Below, piece after piece: positions 1 through 8,872 of a stretch of 64,000 nt of DNA. The first letter of the stretch is position 1. Each line of letters starts with the position of its first letter. The stretch lies in assembly GCF_020026305.1 (NCBI RefSeq), contig NZ_CP075691.1:5704001-5768000 (forward strand), in the 5' to 3' direction. The notes beneath the pieces are model-generated. The model was not told the origin of the DNA, did not search any database, and saw only the letters and a program-made list of their open reading frames with translations. Source of the DNA: Streptomyces sp. 135. GTDB lineage: Bacteria; Actinomycetota; Actinomycetes; Streptomycetales; Streptomycetaceae. Position numbers and translations under genes: made by a program.

Positions 1-143
1 TGCAGGTCACGCTCACCTGGCAGCTGGACAGGCGCGACGCCCAGGGCCGGCCGGACAGCGAACCCGACGGCACGCGGTCCGCCGCCCGCACCGACGGAGC
101 CCCCGGCGCCCGCCCCGCCGCGGATCCGGCCCCGCATGCCTGA
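1..143 (+). CDS. C-terminal tail of probable trypsin-co-occurring (TCO1/CU044_2847-type) protein
   Basis: Only the last 46 or so codons are inside the window, read in the frame that ends with TGA at 141-143. The visible start of the tail, VTLTWQLDRR, looks like the terminal beta strand I remember for CU044_2847 family proteins. The rest is a low-complexity Ala/Pro/Asp-rich tail. The next gene starts inside this one (ATG at 136, 8-base overlap), so the two are translationally coupled. TCO1 domains are known next to trypsin-like VMAP proteins in vWA-MoxR conflict systems, which matches the next four genes. The call rests on a very short stretch plus context, and the true start lies upstream. 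Confidence 0.5.
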   Translation, partial: QVTLTWQLDRRDAQGRPDSEPDGTRSAARTDGAPGARPAADPAPHA

Positions 144-2154
144 GCCCGCCCCCCGGCTCGACGCCCTCGCGCAGGCCGCCACCGTGCACCTCCTGGCGGC
201 CGACCACGACGGCGCCGGCGAGGCGCCGATGTGGGGCAGCGGGTTCTTCGTCGCGCCCGGGTGGGTGCTGACCTGCGCCCACGTGCTGCGGCCGCACCTC
301 GTCAGGGACCGCGAGCGGCCGTTCGCGGTGCGCGGCGCCGACCTCAACGACGGCATCCCCGTCGAAGCCCGCCTCGCGCACTGGCTGCTCAGCGACCACG
401 AGCGGTCCCTGGTGCCGCCCGACGAGGACCTCGCGCTGGTCCGGCTCCTCGGCGACCCCGCCGACCACGAGCACGAGTGCGTGTGGCTCGCCGACCGCGC
501 CGTACGCCCCTTCGGTGCCGTCGTGGCGTACGGCTACCGGCCGGACGAGAACGAGGCGAGTGCGGGGGCCAAGCCCTGGAGTGCCGACGCGGAGATCAAC
601 GTCCGCGACGACGGCGCCGGGCTGCGCTTCAAGCCCGACATCGCCTTCCCCAAGGGCGTCTCCGGCGGCCCGCTGCTCGATCCGCGCACCGGCGCCGTGG
701 TCGGCCTGATCAAGTCGCGCCGCAGGGACCGGGACGGCGGCATGGCCGTCGCGACGCTCGCGCTGCGGCGGTTCGGCGCCGCCTACCGCGAGGTGACGGC
801 CGCCCACGACCGCTGGCACGGCACGGCCCCGCGCGTCATCACCGGCGACAACTGGATCGACGAACAGCAGCGGCTGCTCGGCGCCGGCCGCCATGCCGGC
901 CCCGAGCTGTGGACCCCCAAGGACCGCCGCACCGCCCTCGCCCTCCTCGCCCGGCTGCCCGACCCGGGCGCCGCGCCCTCCGTGGCGAAGATCGTCCGCA
1001 AGGTCCGGGGCCGCAGGCCGGCCGGTGCCGCGCCCGCGCTGCTGACCTGGCGCGACGGCCATGGGCTGCTCTACGACGGGGCCCTGCCCGAGGACGCGCT
1101 GACGTTCCTGCACTACCTGCGGCTGGTCGCCGCGTACGTACGCAGCCGCGGCGGCGACGCCGAGCGGCTGGAGGCCTGGATCGCCGAGCGGCTCGGCGAG
1201 GACGACCGCACGCATCTGCACGCCCTGATCACCGACGCCCGGCTGCCCGACGAGCTGCGCCCCGAGCCCGGCGGCCCGGACCGCGTGGCCGTGCCCTATC
1301 CGGGGCCCGGCGAGGGGCCGACGGTGACCGTGCTGCTCGACCCGGTGATCAGCGTGACGCCCGCCCGCTTCCACTGGCAGATCTGGGTCAACCACAGCGG
1401 TCAGGAGGGCGAGTTCGAGCACGGCGACACGGAGATGGCCGCGGAGGACTACTCCGGAGAGGGCTTCCTGCCCGCCGAGCTCGTCCAGGCGCTGCGTGCC
1501 CCGCTCGGCCGCACCCTGCACCGGCTGGACGGCGAGGGCGCCCCGGTGCCGCTGGAATTCGCCCTGCCCGCCGAGCACTTCGACACCCAGGTGCACCGCT
1601 GGCAGTTCGACGACATGGCGAAGCTGTACGCCGCCGAGCACCTCGGCACCCAGCGGCGCGTCGTCCTGCGCGACCTCGCGCGCCGCGCGGATCCGGACAA
1701 CCCCGACTGGCACGAGCGCTGGAAGGCGATCGCCGCGGCGCGCGAGCTGGCGCCCGCCCGGGTCCCCGAGCGGGACAGCAGGCCGCAGGCCCGGCACTTC
1801 CAGAAGCTGCCGCACACCGTGATCCCGGTGATGTGCCGCCCCGCCGGACGCGGCGCGGGCCGCGACGCCATGCGGCTCGCCCTCGGCAGCGGCCACGGCG
1901 TCATGCTCTGGCACATCGAGGGACACGCCACGCGCGGCTGCCAGGAGTCCTGCGAGGACCTGCACGCGGGCGTGGAGCGACTGCTCGGCGCGGTGGGCTC
2001 GGTGGCCGAACTCCCGGACGTACTGCGGCACATACGGCAGGACATCAGCAGCGGCCGGAGCGACCGGCGCTGGGCGGAACCGCTCGCCCTCCTGTACGAC
2101 GACCCGCGCAGGCCGCTGCCGCCCGAGGACACGATGCCGGCGGACTCGCCGTGA
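136..2154 (+). CDS. Trypsin-like serine protease with C-terminal VMAP-C domain
   Basis: 672 aa. Residues 15-200 form a trypsin-like fold with a complete apparent triad: His49 (TCAHV), Asp98 (DEDLALV) and Ser176 (GVSGGPL). No signal peptide is visible, so it should act in the cytoplasm. Residues about 270-350 form a helical middle region resembling a small effector-associated or VMAP-M segment. From about residue 390 the pattern (a VTVLLDP strand, then PLEFALP, then several Trp-rich strands) matches the VMAP-C domain of vWA-MoxR associated proteins. In that family the protease is thought to be the effector, released or activated when the MoxR/vWA pair senses a trigger. The gene overlaps its upstream neighbour by 8 bases and precedes the MoxR gene by 289 bases. 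Protease identity is firm; the VMAP-C call is by remembered pattern. Confidence 0.82.
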   Translation: MPEPAPRLDALAQAATVHLLAADHDGAGEAPMWGSGFFVAPGWVLTCAHVLRPHLVRDRERPFAVRGADLNDGIPVEARLAHWLLSDHERSLVPPDEDLALVRLLGDPADHEHECVWLADRAVRPFGAVVAYGYRPDENEASAGAKPWSADAEINVRDDGAGLRFKPDIAFPKGVSGGPLLDPRTGAVVGLIKSRRRDRDGGMAVATLALRRFGAAYREVTAAHDRWHGTAPRVITGDNWIDEQQRLLGAGRHAGPELWTPKDRRTALALLARLPDPGAAPSVAKIVRKVRGRRPAGAAPALLTWRDGHGLLYDGALPEDALTFLHYLRLVAAYVRSRGGDAERLEAWIAERLGEDDRTHLHALITDARLPDELRPEPGGPDRVAVPYPGPGEGPTVTVLLDPVISVTPARFHWQIWVNHSGQEGEFEHGDTEMAAEDYSGEGFLPAELVQALRAPLGRTLHRLDGEGAPVPLEFALPAEHFDTQVHRWQFDDMAKLYAAEHLGTQRRVVLRDLARRADPDNPDWHERWKAIAAARELAPARVPERDSRPQARHFQKLPHTVIPVMCRPAGRGAGRDAMRLALGSGHGVMLWHIEGHATRGCQESCEDLHAGVERLLGAVGSVAELPDVLRHIRQDISSGRSDRRWAEPLALLYDDPRRPLPPEDTMPADSP

Positions 2155-2167
2155 GGGCGCGGCACGC

Positions 2168-2216
2168 GCGCGGGGGCGCCGACAGCGCCACGTCGCCACC
2201 CGCCCCGCCCCCGCGC
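2168..2216. terminator. Possible long-loop hairpin after the protease gene
   Basis: An 11-bp perfect inverted repeat (GCGCGGGGGCG / CGCCCCCGCGC) with a 27-base loop lies 14 bases after the protease stop. The loop is long and there is no T tract, so it may be an attenuator or chance pairing in GC-rich DNA. Confidence 0.25.
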
Positions 2217-2222
2217 ACACCT

Positions 2223-2306
2223 GTCGACGGCCCGGGCGCACCCGCCGACGGCCCGTGGGCAGCCGCCGACAGCCCGCGGACAGCCGCCGACAGCGGCGCA
2301 CCGCCA
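2223..2306. repeat. Imperfect 21-bp tandem repeat, four units
   Basis: The unit core G(C/T)CGAC(G/A)GCCC recurs at 2223, 2244, 2265 and 2286, a strict 21-base period, in the gap between the protease and MoxR genes. No supported gene covers it. The period equals two DNA turns, so phased protein binding is conceivable. Confidence 0.5.
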
Positions 2307-2443
2307 ACTCCCTGGCCGAAACCCGCTCTTGAGCGCCCCGTGCGTGGGTACATTCCCAAGGGCCCGTTGTGGGCGCGTACCGCCCCCGTCGGCCAGGACG
2401 TGGTCAGCCACCGAAGCCACCGACCGTCGACGAGGAGTACGCA

Positions 2444-3445
2444 GTGAGCGGATGGTTCATCTACGAGGGCGTCGGTGGTCCGGATCCGGACAGGATCGGG
2501 CGGCTGCCGGACCCGCCGCCCTGGCGAGCGTTCGACGCCACGCCGGTGGCGTACGAGGTCCCGGACATCGACTCGGCGACCCGCCGCCGCCTCGGTGACA
2601 GCAACGTCCCGATGTCCGTGCAGGGCTCCGAGGCGCTCGAACTCATCAACGCCGCCCTGTACTTGCGGCGCCCCCTCCTCGTCACCGGCGAGCCGGGCTC
2701 CGGCAAGAGCACCCTCGCGCACTCCCTCGCGTACGAACTGGGCCTCGGCCGGGTCCTCCAGTGGGCGATCGTCAGCCGCAGCGAGCTCAAGGACGGCCTC
2801 TACACCTACGACGCGATCGGCCGGCTCCAGGACAACCAGCTCGGCCGCGACCAAGCCGAGGACATCGGGCGCTATCTGCGGCTCGGGCCGCTCGGCACCG
2901 CGCTCATCGCCTCCGACCGGCCGCGCGTCCTGCTCATCGACGAGCTCGACAAGAGCGACATAGACCTGCCCAACGACCTCCTGAACGTCCTGGAGGAGGG
3001 CGAGTTCGGCATCCCCGAGCTGGAGCGGATCGCCGACCGGCCCGGGCAGGAGACCGTGCACGTCCTCACCGACGACGGCCGTCGCGTGCCGGTCACCCGG
3101 GGCCGGGTGCGCTGCCGCGCCTTCCCCGTCGTTGTTTTGACCAGCAACCGCGAGCGCGAGTTCCCCGGCCCGCTGCTGCGCCGCTGCGTCCCCCTCGACC
3201 TCGAACCGCCGCGCGACCAGCGCCTCGCCGCGATGGTCCTCGCGCACTTCGGGGCCGGTTCCTACGACACCAACCTCGACCTCGTCGACCAGTTCACGGA
3301 CGCCGAGTCGGACGGCGCGCTGCGCCCCACCGACCAGCTCCTGAACGCCATCTTCCTCGCCCAGCACGCCGCGCGGCAGCAGCCGGAGCGGCGCGAGGAG
3401 ATCGCCGGACTGCTGATGCGCCCACTCGACCGAGGGCCGCGGTGA
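2444..3445 (+). CDS. MoxR-family AAA+ ATPase
   Basis: 333 aa from the GTG at 2444, which has GAGGAG 6 bases upstream; a longer in-frame opening from 2369 lacks a ribosome site. Visible motifs are Walker A GEPGSGKST, Walker B VLLIDELDK, sensor-1 VVLTSN, and an Arg pair in LLRRCVPLDL typical of an arginine finger. MoxR ATPases work as ring chaperones together with a vWA-domain partner, loading metal or remodelling a client. Here the partner is the next gene, 4 bases downstream, whose N-terminal half carries a MIDAS motif. In ternary vWA-MoxR-VMAP systems the ATPase is proposed to hold the effector in check until a signal arrives. Function in this strain is inferred. Confidence 0.9.
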   Translation: MSGWFIYEGVGGPDPDRIGRLPDPPPWRAFDATPVAYEVPDIDSATRRRLGDSNVPMSVQGSEALELINAALYLRRPLLVTGEPGSGKSTLAHSLAYELGLGRVLQWAIVSRSELKDGLYTYDAIGRLQDNQLGRDQAEDIGRYLRLGPLGTALIASDRPRVLLIDELDKSDIDLPNDLLNVLEEGEFGIPELERIADRPGQETVHVLTDDGRRVPVTRGRVRCRAFPVVVLTSNREREFPGPLLRRCVPLDLEPPRDQRLAAMVLAHFGAGSYDTNLDLVDQFTDAESDGALRPTDQLLNAIFLAQHAARQQPERREEIAGLLMRPLDRGPR

Positions 3446-3449
3446 CGGC

Positions 3450-6400
3450 ATGACCTCCGCCCCGCACCGTGCCGACGCCGTGAGCGAAGCGCTCGCGGCG
3501 CTCGTCGCGCGCCTGCGGGACGCGGAACTCGACCCCACGGTCCAGGAACTGGCCGACTCCTTGTGGCTCGCCCGGCAGGTCACCGCGGGCGGCGGCGCCG
3601 AAGAGGGATCCGCCGTCGACCCGCCGCCGCCCGTACGGCCCGGCGGCGGCGCGCACGACGACGCCGGGCTGCCCCACCGCACACCCGCCCGCCCCGCGCC
3701 GAGGGCGGCGCCCGGCCGTGCCCCGCGCCCGGCTGGTCGTACCAGGGAGGGCGGTGACGGTGAGCGGCGCGACGGCGTCCCCGTGCAGGTCCCGACCGCC
3801 GCCGTCCTGCCCGACCCGCTGGCCCTCCAGCGCGCCCTGCGGCCCTTGCAGCGCTACCGGCCGCCCGTGCGCCCCGTACCGCGCGACCTCGACGAACAGG
3901 CCACCGCGGAGCGGGCCGCCGACACCGGGCTCGTGGTCCCCGTCCTGCGGCACGCCCGGCGGCGCGAGGCCCGACTCCTGCTCGTCATGGACCTCTCCAC
4001 GTCCACGGTCGTGTGGGAGCAGGCGCTCGGCGAGCTGCGGCACGTGTGCGAGCGGGCGGGTGCCTTCCGCGAGGTGCAGGTGCAGTTCCTGCACGAGGGC
4101 GAGGACGGCCGCCCCGGATACGCGGCGACGGCCCGCCCCGGCGCCGCCCTCCAGGACCCCGAGCGCCTCAGCGACCCCACCGGCAGCAGGCTGGCCCTCG
4201 TCCTGAGCGACTGCGCGGGCCCGATGTGGCGCAGCGGCCGGATGCAGCGGCTGCTGTACCGCTGGGGCTCGCTCGCGCCGGTCGCCGTGGTGCAGCCCCT
4301 GCCGCAGCGCATGTGGCGGCGTACGCACTTACCCGCGCGGCGAGGTCACCTGCACCGCCGGGAGGGCCCCGCCGGACGCCTGGAGTTCGAGCCCGCGAGC
4401 GGGGGCGGGCCGCGGCGGCGGGGCATCCCCGTGCCGGTGCTCGCGCTGCGGAGGTCCTCCGTGGAGGGCTGGGCCAAGCTGGTGTCCGGCGCCACCGGGC
4501 AGTGCCTGGAGGCGGCCGCGGGCCACGCGGAGGCCGGGCACGGGCCGTCCGGGGCGCCGGTGCGGGCCCGTCAGGAGGTCGGCGGCCGGGAGCGGGTGCG
4601 GGCGTTCCGGCGCACGGCGTCGCCCGCGGCCTGGCAGCTCGCCGTGTACCTCTCGGCGGTGCCGACGATCCTGCCCGTGATGCAGCTCGTGCAGCGCGCC
4701 ATGCTGGCGGGCAGCGGGCCCGAGGTCCTCGCGGAGGTGCTGCTCGGCGGACTTCTCAAGCGCCGCGAGCGCGACGAGGACCCCGAGGTGCTGGGCTACG
4801 AGTTCCTGGAGGGCGTGGAGGAGGAGCTGCTCGGCCATCTGGAGCGTGACGACGCGCTGCTGTTGCAGAAGCACTGCTCGGACTATCTGGAGCGGCGGTT
4901 CGGGCGCAGCGTGCACAACTTCCCCGCCACCGCCGTGGCCCTGCTCGGCGACACCGGGGAGCCCGCGGGCCCGCCGGGCGCGGGGACCGGCGCCGACCAC
5001 CCCGGGCTGCGCGCCTTCGCCGAGGTCTCCGGAGAGGTCCTGCGGCGCTTCCTGCCGAGTACGCGCGCGCAGGGGCGCGAGCCCGACAGGAACGACCCCG
5101 AGGCGCTGCGGGAGGCCGCCGCGGAAGCCCGCGAGCGGTACGGGCGGGAGCGCCGGGCACGGGAACTGGACTACGCGGTGGAGCTGCTGGAGACGGCGGC
5201 CGCGCGGTGCGGCGGCGCTCTCCTCGACGGGGTGCTGACCGACCTCGGCGAGACGCTGTTCCTGCGCTGGGGCGCGCGGCACGGCGTGGCGGATCTGCAC
5301 GAGGCGCTGCGGGTCGCCGCCGGGGTCGGGGACCGGTCGGCGCGGGCACGGCTGCTGCTCGGCGGGACGCTCATCGCGGTCGCCGAGGAGGTGGAGCGCT
5401 CCGGCCCGGCGTCGGCCGCGCTGCCGGACGCGGTGCGGGAGCACGCGGAGCGCCTGGGCGGACAGGGCCACCTGGCGGGGTTCTGGGCGGAGTACCTCCT
5501 GTTGAACAACGTGACGGACGTGCTCTCGTCGGTCAGGGCCCACGTGGGCGACGACGCCGCCCATCCGGGCTGGCCGGCGCAGCGGGCCCTCGCGGGCGTG
5601 CTCGACCGCCTCGCGGTGGTGGCGGCGCGGCTGGTGGCGGCGGGAGTCGAGGTGGCGGGGACGGGCACGCGGACCCGGAGCCGGAGCGGCGCGCAGCGCG
5701 GGTCGCGCGGCGGTTCCCCGGCCGCGTACGCGCGAAGCGGCCCGGACGCGCTCTCCGTGAAACTGGTGCGGCAGCTCACGGACGAGGCCGCTCACCGCGT
5801 CGTCGAGCAGCGCCGCATCGACCGGGGCCTCGGCGTCACCCCGATGTCGGACGAGGACGAGCGGCAGTACGCCCGCGCCGTCATCGCGCAGCTCCTGGAG
5901 GAGCACGCGCGTGCCCGACCGGACGCCGGGCGCACGCCGTTGGACGCGGAGACCGAGAGGCGGTACGCGGACGCCGTGTACGCGGCGCTGTACGACGCGC
6001 GGGGCACGGAGGGCGGGGAGGGCGGAAAGACGGACGGCTCCGTCACGGAGGCCCACCTGAGGGGCGTGAGCATCACCGGCCCCGGCGGCTACGCCCCACC
6101 GGAGAGCCCCGGCCCCCGCGCGGGCCGCCTCGACCTCGCGGACGCCGCCTTCCACGGCAGCACGCTCGGCAGGGCCCGCGCCGACGCGGGGGAGCACGGC
6201 TCGCGGGACGCCGGCCGGGGCGCGGACGCGGGACGGGACCGCTCCGCCGCGGAGCCCCGCCCCCAGGACGTCTACGTCGACTTCATGCGCCGCGCCATCA
6301 GCACCACCGGCGTCCTCACCCTCGGCCCGGAGCAGGCCGCCGGGTACCTCCAGCGCGGACGGCTGCGCAAGCGGCTGGCGCGGCACTACACCGGGCGCGG

Positions 6401-7382
6401 CGAGATCCCCAGGGACGACCTCGCGGGCCGGTCCGTGCCGGACGCCAGCGGCGTCGCCGTCGACGCCTGCGACGACTTCCGCGAGGCCCTGGCGCGCGAC
6501 GGCTTCGACGCGGCCGAGCGGACCCGCGCCTGGCTCGACCTGGCCGACGCCCTGCAACTGGCCCGCGCCGACGACCCGGACGAGGGCGGGCAGCGGCTCA
6601 TCCTCTCCGCCGTGGACGAGGCGCTCGCGGCGGCCGACGGCGACCACGCCCTGATCCTGGAGTGCCACGCGCGCGGCGCGGACGTGCACTGGGCGCGGTA
6701 TGTCAGCTCGGGCCGCGACGAGTACCGCCACCTGGCGGTCGAGCGCTGGGAGATGGCGCTCCCCCTGGCCCCGAGGGACGATCCGGCCAGGGCGCTCCTG
6801 CTGCACCGCCTGGGCGCCGCCCTCGCGCAGCGCGGCGTCGACACGCACTCGGCGGCCGACACCGACGCCGCCGTGCGCCATATGCGCGAGGCGGTCGAGG
6901 CGACCCCGACGGCGGACCCGGAGTTCGACGGGCGGCGCATGCACCTGGCGACCGCCTACCTCGCCCGTTTCGAGGTGCAGGAGGTCCTCGCCGACCTCTA
7001 CGAGGCGGACTGGCTGCTCGGCGCCGTGACCCGCTCCCTCGCCGCCCCGGACCTCGCCGCGTACAGCTGGCTGCGGCGCGGCGACGTGGCGACCCGGCTC
7101 GCCGAGCGCACCGACGCCCTCGCGCAGCTGCGCCGTGCCGACGAGTACTACCGCCGCGCAGCCGAGACCGCCGCCGAGGCGGGGTACGCCGACCTCGCCG
7201 CCGAGGCCCACCACTCGCGCGGCGAGACGCTGGAGCAGCTGGAGGAGCCCGAGCTGGCGCTCCTGGAGTACCGCAAGGCCGAGCCGCACCTCCCGGAATC
7301 CCCGCCCCCCGCGGTCGCCGTCCGCGCCGAGGAGCTGCGCGCCGCCATCGCCCGCCTAGAGTCCCGCCCGGGCGAGGCGTGA
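3450..7382 (+). CDS. SAV_2336-type vWA-like protein with long TPR-rich C-terminus
   Basis: 1310 aa. After a poorly conserved N-terminus (1-110), residues 120-470 match the SAV_2336 N-terminal-domain pattern. They contain a vWA-like MIDAS sequence, D181-L-S-T-S185, at the end of a hydrophobic strand (RLLLVMD). The domain probably pairs with the MoxR ATPase encoded 4 bases upstream. Residues 550-1310 are helical and Ala/Arg/Glu-rich. The stretch from about 1010 to the end has TPR-like spacing (A-L-R-Y-A patterns), suggesting a peptide-binding scaffold. A TTA leucine codon at 4329-4331 (residue 294) is in frame; such codons make translation depend on the bldA tRNA. The stop overlaps the start of the 61-aa peptide gene (GTGA). 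Confidence 0.8.
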   Translation: MTSAPHRADAVSEALAALVARLRDAELDPTVQELADSLWLARQVTAGGGAEEGSAVDPPPPVRPGGGAHDDAGLPHRTPARPAPRAAPGRAPRPAGRTREGGDGERRDGVPVQVPTAAVLPDPLALQRALRPLQRYRPPVRPVPRDLDEQATAERAADTGLVVPVLRHARRREARLLLVMDLSTSTVVWEQALGELRHVCERAGAFREVQVQFLHEGEDGRPGYAATARPGAALQDPERLSDPTGSRLALVLSDCAGPMWRSGRMQRLLYRWGSLAPVAVVQPLPQRMWRRTHLPARRGHLHRREGPAGRLEFEPASGGGPRRRGIPVPVLALRRSSVEGWAKLVSGATGQCLEAAAGHAEAGHGPSGAPVRARQEVGGRERVRAFRRTASPAAWQLAVYLSAVPTILPVMQLVQRAMLAGSGPEVLAEVLLGGLLKRRERDEDPEVLGYEFLEGVEEELLGHLERDDALLLQKHCSDYLERRFGRSVHNFPATAVALLGDTGEPAGPPGAGTGADHPGLRAFAEVSGEVLRRFLPSTRAQGREPDRNDPEALREAAAEARERYGRERRARELDYAVELLETAAARCGGALLDGVLTDLGETLFLRWGARHGVADLHEALRVAAGVGDRSARARLLLGGTLIAVAEEVERSGPASAALPDAVREHAERLGGQGHLAGFWAEYLLLNNVTDVLSSVRAHVGDDAAHPGWPAQRALAGVLDRLAVVAARLVAAGVEVAGTGTRTRSRSGAQRGSRGGSPAAYARSGPDALSVKLVRQLTDEAAHRVVEQRRIDRGLGVTPMSDEDERQYARAVIAQLLEEHARARPDAGRTPLDAETERRYADAVYAALYDARGTEGGEGGKTDGSVTEAHLRGVSITGPGGYAPPESPGPRAGRLDLADAAFHGSTLGRARADAGEHGSRDAGRGADAGRDRSAAEPRPQDVYVDFMRRAISTTGVLTLGPEQAAGYLQRGRLRKRLARHYTGRGEIPRDDLAGRSVPDASGVAVDACDDFREALARDGFDAAERTRAWLDLADALQLARADDPDEGGQRLILSAVDEALAAADGDHALILECHARGADVHWARYVSSGRDEYRHLAVERWEMALPLAPRDDPARALLLHRLGAALAQRGVDTHSAADTDAAVRHMREAVEATPTADPEFDGRRMHLATAYLARFEVQEVLADLYEADWLLGAVTRSLAAPDLAAYSWLRRGDVATRLAERTDALAQLRRADEYYRRAAETAAEAGYADLAAEAHHSRGETLEQLEEPELALLEYRKAEPHLPESPPPAVAVRAEELRAAIARLESRPGEA

Positions 7383-7564
7383 GCGCCCCCGCCGCCGCGA
7401 GCGGCATACCCCTGCCCGAGCTGCCGCCCCTCGCCGCCCTCGCGCCCCACGCGGACCGCTCCGGCCACCCCGTGTACGCCGCCCTGGTCGCCGACCTCGT
7501 CGAGGGCGCGGCGGCGGCAGCCGCCGACGGCCCGGTCGTCGCCCGGTACGAGGACGCGCCATGA
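7379..7564 (+). CDS. 61-aa peptide, candidate precursor for the FxsB-type enzyme
   Basis: The GTG at 7379 overlaps the stop of the vWA gene (GTGA) and the TGA at 7562-7564 overlaps the ATG of the radical SAM gene (ATGA), so all three are coupled. The product starts with a Pro/Leu-rich stretch (IPLPELPPLAALAP), continues with an amphipathic helix-like core (HPVYAALVADLVEGAAAA) and ends VVARYEDAP. FxsB enzymes are named for partners ending in FxSxx-COOH; this peptide does not. Its only C-terminal aromatic is Tyr57, in a Tyr-Glu-Asp triplet, a plausible crosslink site. Size and position fit a ribosomal precursor (RiPP). The role is inferred from context only, and it could instead be a small partner protein. 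Confidence 0.6.
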   Translation: MSAPAAASGIPLPELPPLAALAPHADRSGHPVYAALVADLVEGAAAAAADGPVVARYEDAP

Positions 7565-8778
7565 GCCACCCCGCCTGGCCGCACGCCACCCTGGACCCGG
7601 CCGCCCACCGGCCCGTCCCCTTCCGCCAGTTCGTCCTGAAGGTCCACGGCCGCTGCAACCTCGACTGCTCGTACTGCTACGTCTACCGCTCCCCGGACGC
7701 CAGTTGGCGCGAGCGCCCGGCCCGCGCCGACGCCACCGTCATGCGCCGCGCAGCGGCTCGCGTCGCCGAACACGTCACCCGGCACCGGCTGACCGCCATA
7801 CGCGTCGAACTGCACGGCGGGGAACCGCTGTTGACCGGTCCCGACGCCGTCATCGCGTACGCCCGTGAGATACGGGACGCCGTGCCCGCGGGCTGCGAGG
7901 TCACCGCCACCGTCCAGACCAACGGCACCCTGCTCACCCGCGCCGCCCTCGACCGCGTCGCCGCCGCCGGGATCCGTGTCGGCCTCAGCCTCGACGGCGG
8001 CCGCGCCGCCCACAACGCCCGCCGCACCGACCACGCGGGCCGCCCGGCCTGGCCCGCCGCACGCCACGCGGCGCGACTGCTCGCCGCGCGCCCCCGGACG
8101 TACGCCGGGATCCTCTGCACCATCGACCTCGCCGCCGACCCCGTCGACGTGTACGAGTCGCTGCTCGGCCTCGGCCCGCCGGGCGTCGACTTCCTGCTGC
8201 CGCACGGCAATTGGGCCGCCCCGCCGCCCGGCGTCGCGGCCGAGGAGCGCCCGGGCAGGCACCGGCCGCGCCCCACCCCGTACGGCGACTGGCTCGCCAC
8301 GCTCTTCGACGCCTGGTGGGATGCCGGACGGCTGCGCACCCGCGTCCGCCTCTTCCGGGAGATCGCCGCGCTCCTGCTCGGCCTGCCCAGCACCGCCGAG
8401 GCCGTCGGGCTCTCACCGCTCGCCGCGGTCGTCGTCGACACGGACGGCGCGATCGAGCAGGTCGACTCGTTGAAGTCGGCGTACGCGGGAGCCCCCGCCA
8501 CCGGCCTCGACGTCTTCCGGCACGGCTTCGACGAAGCCCTGCGCCACCCCGGCGTCGCCGCCCGCCAGCTGGGCCTGGAGGGCCGCTCCGAGGAGTGCCG
8601 CGCCTGCCCCGTGGTGCGTGTCTGCGGCGGCGGCAACTACGTCCACCGCTACGCCCCAGGGAGCGGCTTCCTGCACCCCAGCGTCTACTGCGCCGACCTG
8701 GAACGGCTGATTCGGCACATAGCCGACCGCCTTTCCACCGCAGCGGCCGCTTCCGATGCCCCAAGTCGTCTATTCTGA
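7561..8778 (+). CDS. fxsB: FxsB-family radical SAM/SPASM peptide maturase
   Basis: 405 aa. The radical SAM cluster motif C32-x3-C36-x2-C39 (RCNLDCSYCY) follows a typical FRQFVLKVHG lead-in. A SPASM-type C-terminus has Cys346, Cys349, Cys355 and Cys377 (ECRACPVVRVCGGGNYVHRY, then VYCADL). The ELHGGEP motif for SAM binding is present. Length and motifs match FxsB-type enzymes, which install carbon-carbon crosslinks (cyclophanes) in short peptides using three Fe-S clusters and SAM. The likely substrate is the 61-aa peptide encoded immediately upstream with a 4-base overlap. Enzyme class is seen directly; the exact crosslink is unknown. It lacks the C-terminal beta-hydroxylase extension found in some homologues. 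Confidence 0.88.
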   Translation: MSHPAWPHATLDPAAHRPVPFRQFVLKVHGRCNLDCSYCYVYRSPDASWRERPARADATVMRRAAARVAEHVTRHRLTAIRVELHGGEPLLTGPDAVIAYAREIRDAVPAGCEVTATVQTNGTLLTRAALDRVAAAGIRVGLSLDGGRAAHNARRTDHAGRPAWPAARHAARLLAARPRTYAGILCTIDLAADPVDVYESLLGLGPPGVDFLLPHGNWAAPPPGVAAEERPGRHRPRPTPYGDWLATLFDAWWDAGRLRTRVRLFREIAALLLGLPSTAEAVGLSPLAAVVVDTDGAIEQVDSLKSAYAGAPATGLDVFRHGFDEALRHPGVAARQLGLEGRSEECRACPVVRVCGGGNYVHRYAPGSGFLHPSVYCADLERLIRHIADRLSTAAAASDAPSRLF

Positions 8779-8872
8779 CGCCCCTTTGACGCACAATTGG
8801 ATTCCCTGTGCACACACGTGACCGTTTCGCCGTGGCGGGACCCGCCGGCGTCACCGGAGAAGGAGGCCGCGC

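Noticed and set aside
13-2307. 764-aa minus-strand open frame over the protease gene
   Set aside because: Composition is a shadow of third-position GC; the plus strand has catalytic motifs and coupled starts.
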